From JAUVUV01 sp964548275 (GTDB lineage: Bacteria; Gemmatimonadota; Glassbacteria; GWA2-58-10), in NCBI GenBank assembly GCA_964548275.1, contig CAZJQI010000031.1:1-50313 (forward strand): 50,313 nt of DNA. The letters run 5' to 3'. The translations under genes were made by a program, and so were the position numbers. Below, piece after piece: positions 26,751 through 36,700 of this stretch (positions within the stretch are counted from its first letter, which is position 1; each line of letters starts with the position of its first letter). The notes below the pieces were generated by a model. That model saw only the letters and a program-made list of their open reading frames with translations, did not search any database and was not told the origin of the DNA.

Positions 26751-27225
26751 TACTCCGGCGAAAACAGAGCGGATGACTTGCAGCCGGGCCAGGGTCTTGA
26801 AATATGAGGGCGACTGGGCAAAGGTGGAAGTAACCCGCAGTGCGATGTGCGACGGCTGTTCTGAATCGGGTTCCTGTATCTCCTCGCTCGAAAGCGGGAA
26901 AAAGGCGCTGGCAGTTGTAAGGAATCCGCTTGGCGCAAGAGCAGGGGACCTGGTGGAACTCTCGATAAACGAGGGGGTGATAATTCGGGGTACGGTGGTT
27001 CTTTACCTGATTCCCATCGCCTTCCTCCTGGCTTTCATTGCCGGCTCTCTATACCTGAACAGCCTTTTCGGCTGGGGTAAAAGTGAGAATGCTGTCGCAG
27101 CACTGGCCGGGGGGCTGGGACTGGCGCTGTCCTTTCCTGTGGTGCGGATAATCAGCACGCGCTGGAAGTACCTGGTGGATAGAGTACCGGAGATATCGAG
27201 GATTCTTCGCCCGGAAGCAGATTAA
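26743..27225 (+). CDS. RseC/MucC-like SoxR-reducing system family membrane protein
   Basis: A 160-residue protein. The start at 26743 has GGGGGAGA (26730-26737) just upstream and overlaps the preceding stop. The N-terminal domain has the conserved Cys pattern CDGC-x5-C typical of RseC. Two membrane helices follow (about 85-105 and 115-138). RseC-like proteins are associated with Rnf/SoxR reduction or with sigma-E regulation, but no rnf genes are in view. A family-level call only. Confidence 0.75.
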   Translation: MSNTPAKTERMTCSRARVLKYEGDWAKVEVTRSAMCDGCSESGSCISSLESGKKALAVVRNPLGARAGDLVELSINEGVIIRGTVVLYLIPIAFLLAFIAGSLYLNSLFGWGKSENAVAALAGGLGLALSFPVVRIISTRWKYLVDRVPEISRILRPEAD

Positions 27226-27599
27226 TTTTTAGGCAGTCTTGAATTAAGGTATTCAAGAAGGGGGTTGTGCTGGCGGGAGTTGAGATTTATGCGGTCTTTG
27301 GCCAACATGGTTGCCACAACCGATTCGGCCTCGCCGGCAAGAATTCCGCTCTGCCAGACAAATCTTGTTGAATGGCAGGCAGAACAGTGTTTCATGAATA
27401 TTTCCTCTCCAAGGGCTAACGGGCTGGCGTCATCACCAGAAACACCCCTTGGTAGCCCAGGGTGGAATTCACCGTTTGCGGAAACCGCATCACTTACTAT
27501 AGTTGCGATGGCCGGTTGGTTGTTTTGGCCGCTCTTTTTCGGCAGAACCCCGATCAGGATCAGGCAGAGAAGTACCGCCGTGAGTTTTAGCGATCTCAT
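27222..27599 (-). CDS. monohaem cytochrome c-like protein
   Basis: A 125-residue exported protein with a signal peptide (1-24) and one haem-binding motif C72-S-A-C75-H76 in the context EIFMKHCSACHSTRF. A Met in SVVATMLAK is a candidate distal ligand. It is a small periplasmic electron carrier whose partner is not identifiable here. It is convergent with the RseC-like gene (4-bp overlap of ends). Confidence 0.85.
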   Translation of the reverse strand: MRSLKLTAVLLCLILIGVLPKKSGQNNQPAIATIVSDAVSANGEFHPGLPRGVSGDDASPLALGEEIFMKHCSACHSTRFVWQSGILAGEAESVVATMLAKDRINLNSRQHNPLLEYLNSRLPKN

Positions 27600-27742
27600 G
27601 GGAGGGGGACCATCTCGCTGGCTGAAAACACCGGTTGGCTCAAATCCCTTTGTGCTGACAAATGCCTGAATTAAAATGTGCCTGTCAGGATGAATTTTAC
27701 CTTCATTGCCCCTCCCTTGTCAAGAAATTTGCGTGGTTCAGG

Positions 27743-28750
27743 ATGAAAATCTTAAATAATTTTCACACCCTGTTCAGGGCCCTCTGGCTGGTTTCGCTCC
27801 TTGTGCCCGCACTGCTTGCCGCCCAGAGCAAGTACGCCGGTGAATCGTTCAGTGTGGGTGTCGGCGGCAGGGGGCTGGCCATGGGCAGCGCGTTCCATAC
27901 TCTGGCAACCGGCCCGGAGGCGCTTTACTGGAACCCGGCCGGAATGGCGCGGACAGTGGATGCGCAGCCGAACAGCATCGCGTTCATGCACAGCGAGCGG
28001 TTCGATGGTGAGGTGGTTTACAACTTTATCGGCTATACGCGCCGCCTTAGCCGTGAGGCCGGCCCGATGACTGTCGGGGTGGGCCTGATCCATCTCGGTG
28101 TGGGAGGTATTCCGCTTGTCACCCGGCTTGAAGACCCGGATAGAGAACTGGGAGATGATAACCGGCCGGTTATCGACCGCTATATCTCGAAAAACGATTT
28201 CGTCATCCTGGCCGGTTTCGGCCGCAAATTCGGCAAAAGGAACCATTTCGGGGCCAATGTCAAAATCCTGCACGAGCGCTATCTGGATGTCACGGCTACC
28301 GGTTTTGGATTCGACGCAGGAGCGGTGTTCGGCGTGAGATGGTTCATGCCGCTGCTTGTGAGTGTTTCAGCCCGCGATATTACAACCAGTTTTCTCGCCT
28401 ATTCGACCGGAAAGAGAGAGTATATCAAACCCTGGATCTCAGCCGGAGTGGCACTCGAGGAGGGCTTTCGCCTGCCCGGCGGGCGGCTGATCGCAGCCGT
28501 GGAGGTCTCGGTGCCGGTTGAACGCAGGCGGGCCAATTATGGTTCTACCAGCGCCTACCTGATGAGCCTTCTGCACCTGGGCGCTGAATACTCGCTCTAC
28601 GAAAGAATGTTCCTGCGCACCGGCCTTGATGAAAGAAACCTCACGTTCGGAGCAGGTCTCAAGGTGCGCGAGCTGGCTGTGGATTACGCCTGGATCGGCC
28701 ACCGGGACCTGAACCAGACCCACAGGGTATCCCTCGCCTACAGCTTCTGA
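27743..28750 (+). CDS. PorV/PorQ family outer-membrane beta-barrel protein
   Basis: A 335-residue protein from the ATG at 27743 with a signal peptide ending near ALLAAQS. The mature N-terminus has the family-typical GGRGLAMGSAF, then GPEALYWNPAGMA, followed by alternating strands to a terminal aromatic residue (SLAYSF), as outer-membrane barrels require. In Bacteroidota, PorV is part of type IX secretion; no other T9SS genes are visible here. The family call is good, the role open. The frame is open upstream to 27662, but that part is not signal-like. Confidence 0.85.
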   Translation: MKILNNFHTLFRALWLVSLLVPALLAAQSKYAGESFSVGVGGRGLAMGSAFHTLATGPEALYWNPAGMARTVDAQPNSIAFMHSERFDGEVVYNFIGYTRRLSREAGPMTVGVGLIHLGVGGIPLVTRLEDPDRELGDDNRPVIDRYISKNDFVILAGFGRKFGKRNHFGANVKILHERYLDVTATGFGFDAGAVFGVRWFMPLLVSVSARDITTSFLAYSTGKREYIKPWISAGVALEEGFRLPGGRLIAAVEVSVPVERRRANYGSTSAYLMSLLHLGAEYSLYERMFLRTGLDERNLTFGAGLKVRELAVDYAWIGHRDLNQTHRVSLAYSF

Positions 28751-28831
28751 GACCACTCCCCTTGATCAAATACTTCTCCGGAAATGGCAATTCACGAACC
28801 GTCCTTGCCGGTTCCACAGCATTTATCAGGT

Positions 28832-28865
28832 AAAAAAGGGGGGCGGATTTATAAACCCGCCCCCC
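28832..28865 (-). terminator. terminator of the minor-pilin operon (REP-like palindrome)
   Basis: The sequence 28838-28865 is a nearly perfect 28-bp palindrome (13 of 14 stem pairs; GGGGGGCGG at one end, CCGCCCCCC at the other). On the minus strand it is followed by six T (28837-28832). It sits between convergent genes. Confidence 0.7.
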
Positions 28866-28908
28866 GCTCCGGGAGGGGTGAAGCATCTATGCAGATTGCC
28901 TGGTTTGC

Positions 28909-30564
28909 CTATTCGAAAAACTCCTGGCGGAATGCGATACGCAGAACTGAACCCACAGAGGGGGTGCCTGGTGGAAGCTTGTCGAAATCCAGAAAATTAA
29001 GGTCAAACCACCAGTCGCGGGCCGGGGCCGTGTAAATTGGATTGCCGTAGGCCCACTGGCCGGCGGCGTTGTCGCTCAGGAAAAGATTGATAAAAGAGCC
29101 GACAATGGTACAGGTCTGGCCGCTCCAATTTTCCAGGAAACGTGGAAAGTTCTCCAGGCCGCCATTGTAGGCGGAGGTGTTGGGAGTGTCTCCGGAGAGT
29201 ATGGCCACGTGATATTCAGTATCCGATGCGCTTCTCAGGGTATGTGACGGCGCTGGGTTTGCTGCATCCGACCAGTTATTCGAAAGCATGTAAACCGCAT
29301 CCGCCATCACCGCCGAGGGCTGCCAGTTAGTGGTATTGTAGTCTCCATGGATATATACCGAATTGTCCGATGTAACAGTCATCGGCGCAGGCAGCATGGA
29401 GCCGTTGATCAGTTTGACTCCCTTGTGTCGCCCGGATTCCTCGTCGATTGAAATATAAATAATCCCGTTGCCGAGATCACCTGACGTGAGTTTGGAGATA
29501 TCCAGCACCAGCAGGTCGGTCCACTGACCCTCTCGGTCATCGTAGAAAGCGTGGTAGCTGGACGAAAGGGCCGATGGGTCGGAAAAAACCTTGGGGCTTC
29601 CCGTATTGTTCATGATCGAGATGGAGGTGAAATTCGAGTTGGCGTAGATCCGCGTATCCGCTTTCCAGTCCAGGCGCTCGAGCTTCAATGACGACTCGTC
29701 TCCCGCATTGCGGCGCTTGATAATCTCGATCGGATTGATTGTTCGGGGAATCGGCATGCCGAGAGGGGTGATATTGTGGGCCCTGGTACGCAGTCGGCCG
29801 CCGAAATCAGCGTTGGTTCGGGTTACCCAGCCCTCGTCATTGCCGGCATAATCCTCGCTGTCGTAAGTCAGGTCTACAAAGGTAGCGCCGGGATCTTGGA
29901 TCTGGATCGTGCCGCTGAATGTCTCGTGGTTCCAGATGCGGAATCGGTAAAGGCCTCCGGCAATTGTGATCATCCTGTGAAAGCGTGTGGTGGAGTTGGT
30001 CCCGAGAAAGAGCGAGCTGTTGGTGTGTACCCTGCCGATAAAATCCATCGGCGGGCCGTTGTGGATCTCCAGGCTGTCATCGTAGAATACACCGAACTGG
30101 AAAATCGGTATCTGCAAGCCCTCGACCGCTACAACTATGTGGTAGCGGCTGTTGCCCGGGCCGATAACCTTTGATGTTATGTTAATCGGCTGGTTCAGGC
30201 TTACCATGCCCATGTAAGGCCCGGTGTCGATTGTATCGACAAAGTTCGAATCCGAGCGGAGGATCGTGAATTCCTCGAATGTGAAATGCTCCAGGTCCGG
30301 CGGCAGGATCGTTGCCAGGTTCTCATCGTTAACTATCCCCTGGCCGTCGAGCATGCTCTGGATATCGGAGAGCGCTTTCTCAATCCCGGCTTCCGCTGCG
30401 TAGAACGCGCGGCTGTTCTGGTAGTAATTGCTGGCGAGCTGCAAATCGATAGAGCTTACCATTACCGCACCCACGGCAAGGACGGTCAACGCGCTCAAAA
30501 GAAGCAGCATCGTGACAAGCGCCACTCCGCGCTCGCACCTGGTTATTTTCCTTAAAAGTTTCAT
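28909..30564 (-). CDS. PilX-like pilus assembly protein
   Basis: A 551-residue protein from the ATG at 30564, with GGGAGGAG just upstream. It begins with a PilX-type N-terminus: RCERGVALVTMLLLLSALT, then a hydrophobic helix and the SNYYQNSRAFYAAEAGIEKAL pattern, quoted here in part. A long beta-rich ectodomain follows. It is the last gene of a minor-pilin operon (FimT, PilV, PilW, PilX) that primes type IV pilus assembly. Much longer than E. coli-type PilX (about 200 residues), the extra part may carry an adhesin-like role, which is an inference. No pilY1 is adjacent. Confidence 0.8.
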   Translation of the reverse strand: MKLLRKITRCERGVALVTMLLLLSALTVLAVGAVMVSSIDLQLASNYYQNSRAFYAAEAGIEKALSDIQSMLDGQGIVNDENLATILPPDLEHFTFEEFTILRSDSNFVDTIDTGPYMGMVSLNQPINITSKVIGPGNSRYHIVVAVEGLQIPIFQFGVFYDDSLEIHNGPPMDFIGRVHTNSSLFLGTNSTTRFHRMITIAGGLYRFRIWNHETFSGTIQIQDPGATFVDLTYDSEDYAGNDEGWVTRTNADFGGRLRTRAHNITPLGMPIPRTINPIEIIKRRNAGDESSLKLERLDWKADTRIYANSNFTSISIMNNTGSPKVFSDPSALSSSYHAFYDDREGQWTDLLVLDISKLTSGDLGNGIIYISIDEESGRHKGVKLINGSMLPAPMTVTSDNSVYIHGDYNTTNWQPSAVMADAVYMLSNNWSDAANPAPSHTLRSASDTEYHVAILSGDTPNTSAYNGGLENFPRFLENWSGQTCTIVGSFINLFLSDNAAGQWAYGNPIYTAPARDWWFDLNFLDFDKLPPGTPSVGSVLRIAFRQEFFE

Positions 30565-30608
30565 CGCACTCCTCCCGGAAAGCCTCACTTTACCTCAACC
30601 GCACTGGA

Positions 30609-31490
30609 TCAATAGATTATGTTCCTCGGGGAGACTGTCGAGGTGAATTCCTGCCGGTAATAACCATCCTCACTAAGCTGATAGTCTTCCACAGGCCGCG
30701 AGCTGCGTGCGGTAACCGTCGCCAGGACCCCCCGCAGGTCCATCGCATCGTTCGTCTCATCGGTATCGGTATCATTAGCTACGCCCGCCGTATCGCCGTC
30801 TGCGAAAATGATTGTGACCTGAAGGTCTTCAATATCGTAAGCTACTGTTCCCACGGGGTAATTGCCCCGGAACTTGTACAGAAACGGATGATCGGTATCG
30901 GTATCGTTGTCCACTGTAATCGAATACACTGCAACCCGGGCAATATGCGTTGTCGGTGGATCATAGGCATGATCCAGGCCCGCGGGTGTATTGACTCCAG
31001 CCGGCGGCACGAAATTCACTTTGCCGTTGCTGACGAGTATTTGAGTGAGCTCGATAATGTTAAACCCAGTTTCATCCCAAATAATCAGGTGATCGCCCAG
31101 TACCAGTTGATCTATATCTGAGTCAGTGGTCATAAAAAAGGTTTGTGCGGTTGGAGCCGGGCTTTTTTGTAATTTTAAAGTGATGTCAGTGGGAGGTATG
31201 TAAATAAAGGTCACAGTATCCGGCTCACCTGCTGCTCCATTCATGACCTGAACCGAGGAGAAAAGCCCAGGCAGCCCGGTGCCTGCGTTCATCGCCTCCC
31301 GCTGGATCTCATCCAGGGCGATCCTGCCTGTGAGGAACATTTCCTGGCGCAGGCTTTCGTTGTTGTAAGATTTGCTCTGGTTGATAAACAGGTTGATAAC
31401 GGCCCCTACTATGATCATAGTCATAGTCAGGCCGATCAGCAGTTCCACCAGGCTGAAACCTTTGTTTTTCTCTTTCAGCAGAGGGCACAT
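30609..31490 (-). CDS. PilW-like minor pilin
   Basis: A 293-residue prepilin-like protein. The class III signal is KNKGFSLVELLIGLT: cleavage after the Gly leaves F+1 and E+5, followed by a hydrophobic helix. The rest is a beta-rich periplasmic domain. It lies between PilV- and PilX-like genes. The ribosome-binding site is weak, so translation may depend on the upstream gene. Confidence 0.85.
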   Translation of the reverse strand: MCPLLKEKNKGFSLVELLIGLTMTMIIVGAVINLFINQSKSYNNESLRQEMFLTGRIALDEIQREAMNAGTGLPGLFSSVQVMNGAAGEPDTVTFIYIPPTDITLKLQKSPAPTAQTFFMTTDSDIDQLVLGDHLIIWDETGFNIIELTQILVSNGKVNFVPPAGVNTPAGLDHAYDPPTTHIARVAVYSITVDNDTDTDHPFLYKFRGNYPVGTVAYDIEDLQVTIIFADGDTAGVANDTDTDETNDAMDLRGVLATVTARSSRPVEDYQLSEDGYYRQEFTSTVSPRNIIY

Positions 31491-31518
31491 TTGACAGAAT
31501 CCTTTGTTATATCCAGGC

Positions 31519-31923
31519 TTATGGATAGATTATGGTTGAGACTAAGGCCTTTCTGACCGTGTCCTCCATAGTCGGGCTGAAATAAACCGTTACGTCCACG
31601 GTCTTGGTGTTGAAACCAGCCTCGTTCTCTCTCACCTCGGTCGCCCGGGAGTACCTGCCGCTGGTTATCTGGTTGCCGTTCTGGTCTATATTATATTCAG
31701 TTTCATTTACCACATAGTTGTATTCGGTCAGCTTGATCTGCTCGATTTTCTGGCGCGCCAGGGCAGTGGCGATCGAGATGTCTGTGGCATAGCGGTTGGT
31801 GTTCATCGTGTAAACGATAATCCCGGCAAGCGCCAGCAGCCCGATTGCGCCGACTGCCAGGGCAACGGTTATTTCAACAAGAGAAAACCCTTTCTCGCCC
31901 CTCAGGCGTGGCTTTATTTCCAT
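31519..31923 (-). CDS. PilV-like minor pilin
   Basis: A 134-residue prepilin with the processing site RGEKGFSLVEITVAL and one N-terminal helix. It overlaps the end of the FimT/GspH-like gene by 10 bp, a sign of translational coupling within the operon. Confidence 0.85.
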   Translation of the reverse strand: MEIKPRLRGEKGFSLVEITVALAVGAIGLLALAGIIVYTMNTNRYATDISIATALARQKIEQIKLTEYNYVVNETEYNIDQNGNQITSGRYSRATEVRENEAGFNTKTVDVTVYFSPTMEDTVRKALVSTIIYP

Positions 31924-32516
31924 TGGTTGTCCTCCCAGCGCCAGGTGCGAACAGCGCCCAGATTGGAAACAGTGACCGCATAGTTGCTGCCGTTTTCACC
32001 AGTGAAAAAAACCGAGCCTGCGGTGCCCTCCCCGCGGGAGTTGAACCAGGCATTGTCGCTGCCGCCGAAATCCACTCCATCGGCTGGGATTGCCCCGGCA
32101 TCCGGCCCGGTTGATGGAGGCGAGTCGCCGCCCACACCGAAAGACACTCCACGGGGAAGCATGAAACCGCCGAATCCGGACCTGGTATCAGGCAAGGCCA
32201 GCCGGGTGCTGTCTACCTCACCGGTGTCATAGGTCTGATTGCCGTTGGTGTCGAGCCAGATTGTATAAAAGCTGTCGGTCGGGGTGAGCGAACCCGGCGC
32301 AAGATCAAGATAACAGCGCCTGTTCCCGCTGATCGCCTTCAGCCGAGCTGTCTGGATCGACACAGCCACAGCCCGCGCCCCGGACTTGATCCGCCCTTCC
32401 TGGACGAACCCGCTGATACTGGGCGCACCAATAGTAATCACGATCGCGAGTATTGTCAGCGCTATCATCAGTTCTATCAGGGTGAAACCCGAATTGTCCG
32501 GCCGGGCTTTGATCAT
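31914..32516 (-). CDS. FimT/GspH-like minor pilin
   Basis: A 200-residue prepilin with the processing site NSGFTLIELMIALT, followed by a short globular domain with SGNRRCYLDLA and IWLDTNGNQTYD stretches typical of FimT/GspH. It is the first gene of the minor pilin operon, with a promoter-like element upstream. Confidence 0.85.
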   Translation of the reverse strand: MIKARPDNSGFTLIELMIALTILAIVITIGAPSISGFVQEGRIKSGARAVAVSIQTARLKAISGNRRCYLDLAPGSLTPTDSFYTIWLDTNGNQTYDTGEVDSTRLALPDTRSGFGGFMLPRGVSFGVGGDSPPSTGPDAGAIPADGVDFGGSDNAWFNSRGEGTAGSVFFTGENGSNYAVTVSNLGAVRTWRWEDNQWK

Positions 32517-32563
32517 GATGGACGCTCGATTCTCTCTTTTCGATTTGCTTTATTATCTACTTT

Positions 32564-32593
32564 ATTATCTACTTATTTCAGGCCTTAAGTCAA
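32564..32593 (-). promoter_or_regulatory. promoter-like element of the minor pilin operon
   Basis: On the minus strand TTGACT (32593-32588) and GATAAT (32569-32564) are 18 bp apart. A 12-bp direct repeat, TTTATTATCTAC twice (32549-32572), duplicates the -10-like hexamer. Confidence 0.45.
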
Positions 32594-32646
32594 GCCTTGC
32601 CGGATTTTTTTGAAGGAATTTTTCAGATGGTGTTAAAAGTATGAGA

Positions 32647-32670
32647 CCCGGCACCACAACTGGTGCCGGG
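32647..32670 (-). terminator. hairpin after the pilin gene, probable terminator
   Basis: A perfect 10-bp stem, CCCGGCACCA (32647-32656) with TGGTGCCGGG (32661-32670), and a 4-nt loop. On the minus strand it lies about 105 bp past the pilin stop, with a T-rich but imperfect tail. It probably separates high pilin expression from the minor-pilin operon. Confidence 0.6.
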
Positions 32671-32775
32671 CCTTCATCAAATCGATACTATTTCCGGGGC
32701 GGGGATTTCTATATACTTGGCTGTAATAAGCTCGCTCATAATCACGAGATCCGCTCCGGAAAAACTTCTCATGCG

Positions 32776-33174
32776 TTATTCAGTAAGCGAGGCTGGGGTT
32801 ACCACCCCGGTCCCCAGGTCAACCGCTGCGTTTGTAAGCTCCGTGATTAGATCATGTTCGATGGTCGCTACACCACCAGCGATGGTGACCTTCATGTTGT
32901 TGTATATTGCATCGTCGACCCAGTAGGCAAGGTCAGGATCGATCTTCACCATATCGGCGATAGTGGCTGGTTCAGCACCATCGATACGCGAAGCGGTGTA
33001 AGCCATAGCAGCGAGTTTGACCTGATCGGCCAGGGTATTGCAGTGCGCCAGGTAGGCAGAGTCTTTAACACCCGAGAACCTGGAGATAAGGACTGTGGCC
33101 AGGATACCGATAATGACCACGACGATGAGAAGTTCGATAAGGGTAAAACCCTTTGTGGAACGCAGGCCTCTCAT
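32776..33174 (-). CDS. type IV major-pilin-like protein (PilA/GspG-like)
   Basis: A 132-residue pilin with AAGGAG 8 nt before the ATG. The class III signal is RSTKGFTLIELLIVV, and the hydrophobic N-terminal helix is followed by a compact domain of about 95 residues. It has no C-terminal disulphide pair, as in the small pilins of many non-proteobacteria. The sigma54-like promoter upstream and the terminator downstream suggest strong, regulated, monocistronic expression. Confidence 0.88.
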   Translation of the reverse strand: MRGLRSTKGFTLIELLIVVVIIGILATVLISRFSGVKDSAYLAHCNTLADQVKLAAMAYTASRIDGAEPATIADMVKIDPDLAYWVDDAIYNNMKVTIAGGVATIEHDLITELTNAAVDLGTGVVTPASLTE

Positions 33175-33234
33175 AACATGTCTCCTTTGAAGAGGTTAGA
33201 GAGATAAAGGACATCGAGGCGCATCTAAACCGCA

Positions 33235-33252
33235 GGCAATTATCAGGCCAAA
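33235..33252 (-). promoter_or_regulatory. sigma54 (RpoN)-type promoter of the pilin gene
   Basis: Read on the minus strand the site is TTTGGCCTGATAATTGCC. GG and GC are separated by 10 bp, matching the -24/-12 consensus TGGC-N8-TTGC. It lies about 60 bp before the pilin ATG. PilA genes are classically controlled by RpoN and PilR. Confidence 0.6.
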
Positions 33253-33456
33253 ATCGGACTATTGCTTTAACTTATTGAAATTTAAGGAAAAACGGAAGTC
33301 CCCAAAAAAAAGAAAGAATGGTTAGGCGGATTTTGTAGTTGCATTCTGAAAGGAAAATGGTGTTTTGCATGATATTTTTCAAAATCAGAATACAGGAGTC
33401 ATGAGTCAGTTGTCATGAGCCTGCCGGCTCACCCGGAAACAATGAAAATGTTTCAT

Positions 33457-33480
33457 GTAGGGACACGGCGTGCCGTGTCC
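33457..33480. repeat. REP-like palindrome, copy in tandem unit 1
   Basis: GTAG followed by the palindrome GGACACGGCGTGCCGTGTCC, which is 20 bp and perfect. Confidence 0.75.
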
Positions 33481-33610
33481 TTCAGTGGTTTTTACCGAAA
33501 CCATGGAATACCGCACCTTTGGTTCATTATTTTCGGAGAAGAATACAGGAGTCATGAGTCAGTTGTCATGAGCCTGCCGGCTCACCCGGAAATGAATGAA
33601 AATGTTTCGT

Positions 33611-33634
33611 GTAGGGACACGGCGTGCCGTGTCC
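33611..33634. repeat. REP-like palindrome, copy in tandem unit 2
   Basis: Identical to the copy at 33457, including the GTAG head. Confidence 0.75.
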
Positions 33635-33779
33635 TGCAGTGGTTTTTGCCGAAACCATGGAATAACGTAGCTTTGGTCCATTATTTTCGGAGCAGAATAA
33701 AGAATTAGGAATAAAACCTTTAAAAAATCGCTGAACGCCCAAAGATCACCTCTTTATTATTCTGAGCTCCCTCTGTATT

Positions 33780-36700
33780 TTATTTTTCCAGCGCCTGCCT
33801 GAGCTTTTCGGCATCCGGAGAGCCTTCTTCTGCCGAGAGCCTTTCGATATTTACCAGGCGCAGCATGGCCGGCCCGAGGAGCTCGTCCGGATATTCCTGA
33901 CACATTCGCTCGTACCAGTAAGATGCGCGCTCGAAATCCTGGTCCTCGAGATAAGAGTTGCCGATTTTGTGGATGATCAGGGGAGGCTCGACAGTTTCGC
34001 TCCCCTGCTCGAGGAGACGAAGTTCGAGTGCGGCCTCAAAAGCCTGGGCAGCCTCCCGGTATTTCCGCATTCGCTCGTAAGTCTCACCCAGGTGATAGTG
34101 GTGAATACTCCGCTCCGGCTCCATTTCGATAAGCCGCCGCTTGGTTTCCAGCGCCCGGCTGAAATCCGGCTTGCGCAGGAATGAGGCCGAGACCCGTTCG
34201 GCGAGCGCGGTGGCCAGTGGATATTCCAGTTCTAAAATTTCCTTTTCAGTTGCGCCGGCAGCAGAGAGCCTGCCGATTACCTCGGAAGCCTCGCTGAATT
34301 TCTTCCTTTCGGTCAGCAGATGTGCCATGAGTCTCAGTGCATCCGGATGGTCCGGCTGGATCTCCAGCGCATCGGCCACTGCAGAGTAAACCATGCTGGT
34401 AATGCCGGTGTGAATCTGGTAGCGGGCCACCTCGAGCAGTTCATCTACGGCCGGCTCGTGAATTTGGAGATAATTCGCCAGAAGGGTATTCCCCTCGCCG
34501 AGGCGGTATCTATCCGGCAGGAAAATCCGGCTGGCATGGAAAAAGCCTCGCGGAGCCCTGTATTCGACAACCGGGAAGTTATCCGAGTTTATCGGCCCGA
34601 TACCGGCCCAGCGCTGCATTCCGCGGGTGTCGAAAATCTGGGTGCTCAGCATGGTAAAAAGGCTGCTTATCCCGATCCTCTTAAGATCAGCCGCCACCTT
34701 ATCATATTTCATCCGCCTGGCAAAAGCCTCGAAATCCACTGACAGCTTTTCCTCGCTGCCGATCAGCAACAGATCGGTGTCCTCAATGGAGCCGAACGCA
34801 ATGGCGTGGGGGAAGGCTTTCCTGAAAGTTATCAGGATGGTTTTCAGCACGCTCTTCTCCATCTCATAGAGGTGGATCCACTGGCAAATGATCCCCCCGG
34901 ATTCCAGGCGATCGCGGCAGTTGCCGTAGAATTCCTCCGTATATAGATTGCCGATACCGGCGATCCAGGGATTTGAGGGTTCGCTGGTGATTACGTCCCA
35001 TTTCTCCTTTGAGCGGAAAAGGAAGTTTCGGCCGTCATCGACAACAATTTCTGTCCGGGGGTCTTCCCAGTACCGGCGGTTGTAATCGGCAAAAAAGCGG
35101 CTGGCCTCGACAACCCCGGGTGAAATCTCGACACAGCAGAGAGATTCGAGTTCCGGGTGGGCCAGCGCCGCCCCGCAGGTTGTTCCGCTGCCGGCCCCGA
35201 TTACCAGTACCCGCGCAGGATTCTCATGCAATAGCATCGGCAGGTGAGCCAGTAGAATCTGTGTTTGCATGTCCAGTTTGTTTGATGCATCCACCTTGCC
35301 GTTGATCCGCAGCATGAGATTGGAGTCACTCTGCTCCACTGTTACTGTGCTCGAAATGCCTTCCCGGTAGAACAGCAGGTCGAGGCTCCGGACTCTTTTA
35401 GAGAAATTTTCCGCTGTGACTCCAGTGGAGGGGCGGTAGCGGAATGCGCCGCCGGTCAAGATCAGCCTGTCCCAGTCTGGGGCGAGGAGGAAATACGCCG
35501 AGACAACCAGAGCTAGAGAAACCGGCACCTTGATTGCCTGGACCGCTTTTCCGGTACTCAGTACCGCCAGGATTGTTACTCCGGTAAAGAGGTTTAAAAA
35601 TAACGAGGTCTCAAGGGTCAGTTTGAGTCCCAGCATAGGAATCATCATAAAACCACATAGCACTGTGCCCAGGATATTGCCCATCGTGTTGAGCGCGTAA
35701 ACACCCCCGACTTTGGCCCCCATTTTGCTCATCTCCCCGGCAGCCAGCCGGCTGACCAGCGGAAACCCCATGCCGATCGCCGTGGTCGGCACGAGCATCA
35801 CCCCAAGACAGACAATAAACTTGAAAACCTCGTGCGCTTCATAGGAAAAATTCACCAGTTCGCGGCAGCGGATGAAAAATACCGGCAGGTAGCTGTAAAG
35901 CGGCAGCATGGCGAGCACTGAGAGGCCGACTGCAATCTGGCAGAGGGCGAAAATATACGCCGGGCGATTAATTCTTTCCATGAAACGCGCGATTAAAAAG
36001 GAGCCCAGAGCGATTCCGCTGATAAAGGCAGCCAGCATCAGGGAAAAGGAATAGGTCGAGGAGCCGAGCACCAGTGAGAGAATTCTCGTCCAGGCGATCT
36101 CGTAGACCATCGCAGTAAAACCGCTGATAAAAATACCGGTCAGCGACCACCTGAGAGCAGCCTGAGGCTCCGCTGCCGGCGCTTTTTCGCTCCATTCGGT
36201 TTTGGCCTCAGGGACAGAGCTTTCCGCTTCGGGTATCCGGCCGCGCAGAGCCAGAGCAGCCAGCCCGATAGCTATATTGGCAGCCGCCGCCAGGGCCGTG
36301 CTGAGCGCAAGCCCAAGAGAGGGAATCATCCAGAAAGCCACTGCAATCGTGCCGAACACCGCGCCGAAACAGTTGACAAAATAAAGCTTTCCGGTAATCC
36401 GGCCCACATCCGGCAGCCGCCGGCTCAAAGCCTTGATTAGAACCGGGAGCGTACCGCCCATCAGGATAGTTGGCACAATCAGCAGCAGTGCCGAAAGGAG
36501 GAATTTGAATCCGGCACTTGCCGCTGTGGAGGGGTCAAGGGTGTGATAAAACCACAGAATAATCTGTTTCTGAGCCTCAAGCAGTCTTTCGAACCCCAGG
36601 CAGTAAACCCCGATACCGATTTCCATCCAGCCGTAGTATGTGAAAAGCGAAGCCTTTCGGCCGGGTGAGTCCGCCAGCAGGCCGAACCAGCGGCTGCCCG

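Larger units (their letters stand above)
33388..33694. repeat. tandem duplication, 2 x about 153 bp
   Basis: Unit 1 is 33388-33540 and unit 2 is 33541-33694, both starting GAATACAGGAGTCATG. They are roughly 90% identical with scattered substitutions. Each contains the same REP-like palindrome (33457-33480 and 33611-33634) and a GAAACCATGGAATA stretch. No credible protein is encoded. The rest of the interval 33175-33779 shows nothing else besides the pilin promoter. Confidence 0.85.

Noticed and set aside
33388..33694. CRISPR array
   Set aside because: Only two large direct copies, no short repeats with unique spacers and no cas genes.
33415..33708. ORF inside the tandem repeat
   Set aside because: It is created by the duplicated sequence (the same peptide appears twice) and has no ribosome-binding site.
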